From Phoronis ovalis (taxonomy: Eukaryota; Phoronida; Phoronidae): DNA of 19,789 nucleotides. This document shows, piece by piece, positions 12,101 through 17,700 of this stretch. Positions within the stretch are counted from its first letter, which is position 1. Each line of letters begins with the position of its first letter. A program made the position numbers and the translations under genes. Location: NCBI GenBank assembly GCA_028565635.1, contig JAOXYB010018072.1, positions 28,427 through 48,215 on the forward strand, read 5' to 3'. The notes below the pieces were generated by a model, which was given only the letters and a program-made list of their open reading frames with translations, was not told the DNA's origin and searched no databases.

Positions 12101-14586
12101 AGTGACACGGGGAGCAGGAAATCCAGGGATGCAGCGGAGGTCCCCGGGTTTGAGGATGGGAAGCTGACTTATGTCAAATTGCAGCATATTTTACTGTTGT
12201 AATTTTTTATTACAATTTTTGTATTCACATTAGATTATTATGAGTTGAGAGCCCAACCCTTCCCCCTAAAACTGACACTGGGCGGCATATACTTTTTTCA
12301 AAGATTTTCTAGCCTTAACTTTCTAGGCTCCAAATATACACTCTCAATTCTCTCTGTCAAATACCCCGAATTTTTTAAATCAGCCTGAAACTAGTTAAAT
12401 TTTTTTTCTTCATGGTACTGGCAAATCATGCCAACGTATTTTAGTCATTGAAAGGCACCACAAATTAACCTGTCATAGGAGCAAGCACATTACCTTGAAA
12501 TCTATCTTTTAATTAAATTGCAAAAATGTGAGGCATTATAAACAGTAATCAACAAAAACCTAATTAAGGAAATTGCAGGTTACTCATTACTGTTTGGATT
12601 TAACTTCAGTTCTTGCAAACATGGTTTAGGTAAATAAGACATATACCTTTAGAAGAAGCAAATATTATGATTCAAGCTAATCATTTTCACATGCATACAG
12701 TCTTGAACATCCTATTGATAGGTAACATCATGCTTCTGTTTTATACATAACTGCAGACACTAAGGCTAAGATAATGAAGTTATCAATCTCTCACTAAGTG
12801 GCATGTATATCTTAGCCATCTCCCACAACAAATCACACAGCTGATTGAATTGAAAGCTTTCATTATAACAACTAGTTATCTACTGATAACATACTCAAAA
12901 TTTTACCACATTCTAAAAATGGAAGAACACTACGAATACTTCTACACTTTAGATTATTTCGAAGTATTTCATTAGTCATTCCTAAACACGGATTAATTGT
13001 CAGCTTATTCTCTGTTACTGACTAATTTTTTCTTGTTTTCAAAAGTAATATATAACGAGATACAGCTTGTTGAAAATTGGTACGAAAGAAACTAAGCAAA
13101 CCAAATAGAATAGCGGCTAAAGCAACTATCCTAATAACAATCAGGAGTCATTAATTGAAGTAGTATGAACTTCAGTTTCCAGAGGAGAATTCACTATTCT
13201 ATGAAGAATGTGTCATTCAAAAGATTTTCTTTTAGTTTTCAATCATACAAAGAATCTAAGGTAGATATTCAAACAGTTGGTCTCCTTTTTCACCTGATCT
13301 TGGTCTAATACTTATAAATATACCACAGGTTTCTATTCCCAGCTAACAGCAGACCATCAAACTTGTGCATTGATCTAATATTAAAAAATGATGGCTATGC
13401 TTCAATTAGGTTATTGTTACATAGTTTACCTCTTGTAACACTGATGTAATGTCTATGTAGGATTAACTCAAGTTACACGTAAGAAAAGCAGTGACATTGT
13501 TTTAAGACTCCTTAACAGCTTGTTAGGAACATTATTTTCAGTTTCATTAGTCAAATAGCAATCTGTACAACATCAAATAAAATGAGGAGAAAATACAACA
13601 TTGTGGATGGTACACTTCTATTGTTTTTATATGAAGGTTGTAAGGTAGGTTCCTTTTTTGTTTGGTTGACAACATAATTGACTCCTGGAAAAGGATGATG
13701 ATCCATACACAAGTAGCATTGCTTAGGAGCTCATGGATTCTTCTATATTGTTGAAAGAGAGGTCTAATAATTTCTCCATTATTTCTTTTTCAATGAGATT
13801 CCTTAATTAAGAAGTGTGAAGACTTGTAAAAAATGATGAAAATATTGCTACTTTAGGATGCAGATAATGTAAACAAGCGAAAAAGAGTAAGCTTCTCCAC
13901 TAGTTTACTTGGCAATGCATTCAAGCTATTGAAAGTTTATCAGTATATAAATATAATGCTTATAACTTAATTTCATGTATTATTACTTACATGTGGAGAC
14001 TAGCTCCATCGGTAACGATGCTTCATTTCCCTGGAAAAGAAAAAATAGAAAGTAGAAGACAGAAGTAACTTACAGGACGGCAATCACAGACAAACTAATT
14101 AGAAACTGTATTGCCAGTGAAGTTAATATTGATTACTTTACCATCAGCTATACTCATTTGGTTACATTTGCATGGACACCGTGTGTGAACCAAAGCCAGT
14201 GGCAAAACAATCCAGTAATTCACTAATAATTGCATCAGTGACAACGATCTGGGGCAATGAGTAAAAACAGCACGGTATCTGTGCTATCAATCACGTGCTA
14301 CCAATGCATTACTAGCTGTGGAGTTGATTTGCCATGTATTTTTTAGATATCTAATTTCTTGTGTCCATGGGAACATCTTCCTAATAGATGGTTTGTTGAG
14401 AAAGACAGTTGAGTTAATTCTTCGGAAAGAGAACGCAAACATGGTCTTCAGTTCTTTTTATGTAGGAACAGGTTTTGCAGAAATTCATATATTTTTCTAC
14501 ACCAGCAATTGTTAGTACATGTCACAGTACTCATTACATTCAATTAACTTCGCAAAGTTTGCTAAATTCTCATAAAAACTTACCAT
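3112..14586 (-). CDS. PPP3R1: calcineurin regulatory subunit B (complete, 6 coding exons)
   Basis: Joined exons (minus strand): 14586-14584, 14030-13991, 9312-9136, 8681-8622, 7914-7730, 3159-3112, ending in TAG. All five introns are GT-AG, with phases 0, 1, 1, 1, 0. The product is 170 residues, the usual metazoan CNB length. It starts MGNEAS, so Gly2 is available for N-myristoylation. The four EF-hand loops are at residues 31-42, 63-74, 100-111 and 141-152, each with acidic residues at positions 1, 3 and 12 and glycine at position 6; position 5 is Asp, Asn or Ser. The tail KKMVVDV is canonical. By family knowledge CNB is the Ca2+-binding subunit of the Ser/Thr phosphatase calcineurin: it binds the catalytic A subunit and conveys Ca2+ signals, for example to NFAT. 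Position 138-142 reads VLADL where vertebrates have INADK, a small change outside the calcium ligands. The gene diverges from EEF1G across 135 bp. Confidence 0.98.
6382..6441. repeat. short imperfect triplicate, about 20-21 bp unit
   Basis: The motif AGGGAACTGC occurs at 6382-6391 and 6402-6411, and AGGGAATCGC at 6423-6432, giving spacings of 20 and 21 bp. The bases between are only loosely similar. It is probably a decayed short tandem repeat within intronic DNA. Confidence 0.5.
7131..7139. repeat. left target-site duplication of the intron-5 element
   Basis: GGACACTGT directly abuts the left inverted repeat. The matching copy GGACATTGT is at 7642-7650. Eight of the nine bases agree. Confidence 0.75.
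7140..7641. mobile_element. non-autonomous DNA transposon (MITE), 502 bp, Mutator-like size TSD
   Basis: The termini are inverted repeats. 7140-7193 matches the reverse complement of 7588-7641 with 5 differences in 54, and similarity continues about 8 bp further inward. The tips start CAGTCTGAATAAATCC. A 9-bp flanking duplication with one mismatch (GGACACTGT/GGACATTGT) supports transposition. No transposase open frame is present, so it would need to be moved by a related autonomous element. The interior holds a GTGTGTGATC motif twice and an AT-rich TATATAG/AATAAA stretch near 7512-7525. It sits in CNB intron 5, 89 bp past exon 5, and its right terminal repeat places an AATAAA on the CNB sense strand. 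Assignment to the Mutator-like superfamily is an inference from TSD length and long TIRs. Confidence 0.85.
7629..7634 (-). promoter_or_regulatory. transposon-borne AATAAA on the CNB strand
   Basis: Plus-strand TTTATT reads AATAAA on the minus strand. It lies inside the right inverted repeat of the 7140-7641 element, about 48 nt after the TGA that ends the read-through of exon 5 (7684-7682). Whether it is used for polyadenylation is unproven. Confidence 0.35.
7642..7650. repeat. right target-site duplication of the intron-5 element
   Basis: GGACATTGT directly follows the right inverted repeat. It differs from the left copy at 7131-7139 by one transition. Confidence 0.75.
7730..7914 (-). CDS. 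PPP3R1: CNB coding exon 5: EF-hands 3 and 4
   Basis: This 185-nt exon has an acceptor TTACAG and a donor GTAATA (a weaker donor than the others: GTAATAAAT). It encodes residues 94-155, with the loops [12 protein letters not shown] (100-111) and [12 protein letters not shown] (141-152), and ends FCQ. Reading through the donor keeps the frame open for 15 more codons to a TGA at 7684-7682 (see findings). Confidence 0.97.
7915..8621 (-). other. CNB intron 4 (707 bp)
   Basis: This is a phase-1 GT-AG intron separating the linker exon from the EF-hand 3/4 exon. No repeat, RNA gene or further exon is seen in it. Confidence 0.85.
8622..8681 (-). CDS. PPP3R1: CNB coding exon 4: linker between EF-hands 2 and 3
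   Basis: This 60-nt exon has an acceptor TTTCAG and a donor GTAAGT. It encodes [20 protein letters not shown] (residues 74-93) plus the first base of Phe94. This is the linker between the two EF-hand lobes and is near-identical to the family. The plus-strand open frame 8630-8938 over it is a shadow. Confidence 0.97.
8682..9135 (-). other. CNB intron 3 (454 bp)
   Basis: This is a phase-1 intron that splits the codon for Glu74, the last ligand of EF-hand 2. The donor is GTTAGT and the acceptor TTTCAG. Nothing else is recognisable inside. Confidence 0.85.
9136..9312 (-). CDS. PPP3R1: CNB coding exon 3: EF-hands 1 and 2
   Basis: This 177-nt exon sits between an acceptor TATAG and the donor GTTAGT. 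It supplies residues 15-74 (the split codons at both ends are shared). It holds the loop [12 protein letters not shown] (31-42) and most of the loop [12 protein letters not shown] (63-74), whose final Glu codon is split across the next intron. Confidence 0.97.
10153..10285. repeat. minisatellite, 32-bp unit, four copies
   Basis: Units start at 10153, 10185, 10217 and 10249, each beginning CACACTACATCCAATGTTAC and ending in GTTAATCTT. A 5-bp start of a fifth unit follows. Copy 2 differs by one base (ACAATG for ACACTG); the rest are identical, so the array is young or recently homogenised. It lies inside CNB intron 2. Confidence 0.96.
10785..11020. repeat. possible degenerate tandem duplication
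   Basis: Two stretches about 160 bp apart share an ordered series of motifs: TTTTTTGTTG, then ATTCAACA, then AGGTATTGATT. They occur near 10785-10865 and near 10945-11010. CCAAACA followed by a GGGTTTC and a GTAGG motif also recurs within the second half. The match is patchy and could be a decayed repeat or chance similarity in AT-rich DNA. Confidence 0.3.
13991..14030 (-). CDS. PPP3R1: CNB coding exon 2: myristoylation signal, residues 2-14
   Basis: This 40-nt exon has an acceptor CAG at 14033-14031 and a donor GTAAGT from 13990 down. It encodes [13 protein letters not shown] plus the first base of codon 15 (Phe). Gly2 with Ser6 matches the N-myristoyltransferase consensus and the known CNB N terminus. 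Exon-2 residues 10-14 are the most diverged part of the protein. Confidence 0.95.
14031..14583 (-). other. CNB intron 1 (553 bp)
   Basis: This phase-0 intron starts directly after the ATG (donor GTAAGT at 14583-14578) and ends with TTCCAG before the Gly2 codon. As the first intron next to the promoter it could hold regulatory sites; a CACGTG E-box occurs at about 14292-14297. The plus-strand open frame 14318-14515 inside it is not convincing. Confidence 0.8.
14584..14586 (-). CDS. PPP3R1: CNB coding exon 1: start codon only
   Basis: The plus strand reads TTACCAT here, which on the minus strand is ATG directly followed by the donor GTAAGT. The coding part of exon 1 is therefore just the initiator Met. 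The 5' UTR lies within 14587-14721. The Kozak context is good (A at -3), and after splicing position +4 is G from exon 2. Confidence 0.93.
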
Positions 14587-14721
14587 TTTTGATTTGCTTC
14601 CTACCACTACGTTTCTAAGTTGGTTTCACTACATCCGGGTCACTTTAAACCGGAACATGGATACTTGCGCTAAACGAACAAATTTGTAGGTCTTCAACGC
14701 AACTTCCTTTTACCCGGCGCA
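14587..14721. promoter_or_regulatory. divergent promoter and 5' UTRs of CNB and EEF1G
   Basis: Only 135 bp separate the CNB ATG (minus) from the EEF1G ATG (plus), so both transcription starts and leaders must lie here unless there are undetected upstream UTR exons. There is no evident TATA box. CCGGAA at 14650-14655 is an ETS/GABP-type core, and ATCCGGGT near 14633-14640 is a possible partner on the other strand. Such motifs are common at bidirectional housekeeping promoters. The segment is richer in GC than the surroundings. Confidence 0.75.
14703..14713 (+). promoter_or_regulatory. putative 5'TOP pyrimidine tract of EEF1G
   Basis: CTTCCTTTT at 14703-14711 lies 11-19 nt before the EEF1G start codon. 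Elongation-factor mRNAs, including eEF1 subunits, are classic 5'TOP messages in animals: a C at the cap followed by pyrimidines, controlled by mTOR and LARP1. If transcription starts at this C, the leader would be about 19 nt. The start site itself is inferred. Confidence 0.5.
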
Positions 14722-14730
14722 ATGGCTGGC
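14722..14730 (+). CDS. EEF1G: EEF1G coding exon 1: M-A-G
   Basis: The start codon ATG is at 14722, in context GCGCAATGG. Only three codons precede the donor GTGAGT at 14731. The first Thr of TLYTYP starts exon 2 in phase 0, giving the expected eEF1G N terminus. Confidence 0.93.
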
Positions 14731-17700
14731 GTGAGTATTCGTGGCAAAATAGCTTGTGGTCATCTAGAAATATCTCGTTAATCATTGTTCAAATTAGGTA
14801 AATAATCACAAATAACAAAACTTTAATTTAACACTTACAAATTGTTACGTGTTATTTTGTTTATTTAATTTTTAGACACTGTATACGTACCCAAACAACT
14901 ACCGTGCCTACAAAGCTCAAATCGCTGCTAAGTACAGCGGAGCCGATGTGAAGGTCGTGTCAGAACCTCCCAACTTTAAACTTGGAGAAACTAACAAAAC
15001 TGACTCATTCCTGCAGAAATTCCCTGCTGGTAAAGTAAGTATTTTGATATTGTAATACGTGAAACCTATTAATCTTGCAAATATGATGTACTATATAAGA
15101 ATCTAAGACAATAGTAAGTGAATTACTCAATTCGTCTCAATTGGGGACAAATACCGGAATTAATAGCTAATCATATGTAGGTATATTCATTACAATAATA
15201 ATAGGCACTAGACCCTTGAATTCCATGTGCAAGTGTATACTATAAACTACAGTGCATATAATACAATGAACATGAACAAATACAGAAGAAGTGAGTTAAA
15301 AAAACGGAGTGGCTAAACATCAGGTTACCGGACGGCGTATCTTGGGGCTAAACGTCCGGACATCCAATTCGGATCAACTCGGCTTTTCCCGTATTGGCGA
15401 AATCTCTCGAGATCTAAAACCCGCGCATTGCAAGAGGGAGATGGAGCCAGTTTTAAAGTAAAGCAATATGAGCATAAAATAAATTCATTACAAAAATTAA
15501 AACTCTGGGTGCATGATCCTCTGAAAGACTTAAAGGAGCCTCTGATTCTGAAAGACTTAAAGATAAGGCTCAAAAAAGGGCAACCTATTGACTATTGTAT
15601 AAGGATTGAACATTTTCAGTTAACCATTAAAGTCCTGAGACGTAAGTGAAGTTTTATTTGACCGGACCAGTAAGTAAGTAAAACGTCCGGCAGAACGATG
15701 TTCTCGCGAGATTTCTCGATGTCCGGACGTTTAGCCCCAAGATATGCCGTCCGGTAACCGGACGTTTAGCCACGGCCTTAAAAAAAACCTCCAAATTTAC
15801 TAATAAATTGTGCTGACCCAGACTCCATATTAATTATCTTCACAAACTTCAGTTGCCTCTTTTAGCAATTCACTTTCTTTAATTTCTAGTCCTGCAAGCA
15901 TGACCCTATTATGGACAGCCTACGGCTTGTCCGTAGGGTCATGACCGCCTCGTATCTCAGACCAGCCGAAGTTAGAAAACACTTGCTTTCCTAATAAATT
16001 CCATCCAAATTTTTGCTTCCGCCTATTCCTTGACTACTCCACTTCTTACACCACCGTATCCAGATAACTTAATCAAAGGTTCAACAGCACATCAGCACGA
16101 AATCCAAAACATGCTCTTGAAGGTTTGTTCATCCATGGTATTGATATTGTGCTATTGCGCATGCATGAAGGTTAGTAGAACTTCGGCTGGTCTGAGATAC
16201 GAAACGGTCATGACCCTACGGACAAGCCGTGGGCTGTCCATAGTAGGGTCATGCTTGCAGGACTATTTAATTTCATGCCATGATAAATGTTAGTCCTTGT
16301 TCATGACGTTCTGCACTAGCCATTGATAATCCGACTTGTCAGCTGTGCGAACAGTCGTGGAATCTTACATAGCCAATTACAATGAAAATACTCAAACTTG
16401 GAAATCTATGTAATTCTTACAGAATAAGTTCATATATCACCATCTAGATACTCTTTGATTTTCCAGCTTAAACTCCTACTACTCCTGTGACCATTAGTAA
16501 CTCCCATGCTGGCACCCAGAGGGGTGGGGGTACTTCTATGGCCATTTGCAACTCCTGCGCTGTCACCTAGAGGGATGGGAGTACTTGCCAAAAAACATGG
16601 TTGGCGGGTGATGCCCAGGGTAAAACATGCTTACTGCATGGTAGAAACTGCATTCAGGAATTTCGAATGGTGATGGGAGTAGTGGAAGTTGAAGTTGGGG
16701 TAATGAGAGAGCATCTTGACAGTCATGTATGAACTCGCTCGGCAGAAATTATATTGATTTCGAAGTTTGGGCACTTTCAATGTAATTGGATATGTAAGAT
16801 TCTGCGACTGTTTGCACAGCCAACAAGTCGGATTATCAAGAGCTAGTGCAGAATGTCATGAACCAGGACTAGGTAAATGTATGCAGCCAAGCTACAAATT
16901 ATGTCAGTGTTGTCTGAGTTTAACAATTGAGAGTATTTCAACTGATCAGGATTTACAAAATAATATTGTTTGATATATTGTTTACACAGTTGATGACCAT
17001 GTGGATAGGGCCAATATCTAATGCGTTGGTGCTAACACTTTCCTAGTCAAAATCTATAGTCTTTGGAAATTATTAAAATCTCACCACACGAGAAAATTTC
17101 ATACAGCACTACTGAGTTGGTCTTAGTTTGTTATTATCAAGTGAAAAAAGAATATAAATCTTGCGAGTTGTGTCGCAGCGTTTGTCAAATTTTCACAAAA
17201 CAAAGCTACCATAATGTTGTCTACATTAGTTAAAATTTTGCACCAAAATGTACCTAGAGTCTACTTTTCAACAAACCCCTACAAATCAGTCGTTTTTTCA
17301 CGATTAAAGGAAGCATTTCTGGGGGATTTTTCTGGGAGAAACCTTGTAAATGGTTCCTTTTGTGACAAACTCTAAAAGTGGTCCATTTGTGATACCAAAA
17401 TCCCTACACACCCCATCTAAAAATATGGTCAATACCACCAAGATTTATTGTAGCTTTTCTGAGACAATTTCTACCCTATTTCTACAATCTTGCATACTTT
17501 TATCTCAACTTTACTTATTTTATTATGTTGTAGTTGATACTTTGGAACTGTACAGCAGAGTAAGAACTTTTTTCTAGTATTCATGTTTGTTTTTTAGGTA
17601 CCTGCTTTTGAAGCCAAGAATGGTGATTGTGTCTTTGAAAGCAATGCCATTGCGTATTATGGTGAGTATTTTAGAATTTTCAATTTGAGATCTTGCTAAA

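Larger units (their letters stand above)
9313..13990 (-). other. CNB intron 2 (4678 bp)
   Basis: This is a long AT-rich phase-1 intron between the myristoylation exon and the first EF-hand exon. It contains a 32-bp tandem repeat (10153-10285), a weak degenerate duplication around 10785-11020 and a short GC-rich patch near 12105-12170. The plus-strand open frame 11001-11213 has no recognisable features. No nested gene is supported. Confidence 0.8.
15035..17597 (+). other. EEF1G intron 2 (2563 bp), transposon-rich
   Basis: This is a phase-0 intron. Three short inverted-repeat elements (15305-15777, 15887-16265, 16291-16871) occupy 1433 bp of it. The remaining parts, 15035-15295 and 16881-17597, are AT-rich and contain no exon I can support. 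Without the three elements and their duplicated targets the intron would be roughly 1.1 kb. Confidence 0.9.

Noticed and set aside
15325-15573. 82-residue minus-strand frame
   Set aside because: It runs across the left inverted repeat and core of element B, so it is a shadow of the repeat structure.
16030-16293. 87-residue plus-strand frame treated as a whole gene
   Set aside because: It begins at a TTG and crosses from the core of element C through the right arm into flanking DNA. At most the core part could be a captured fragment.
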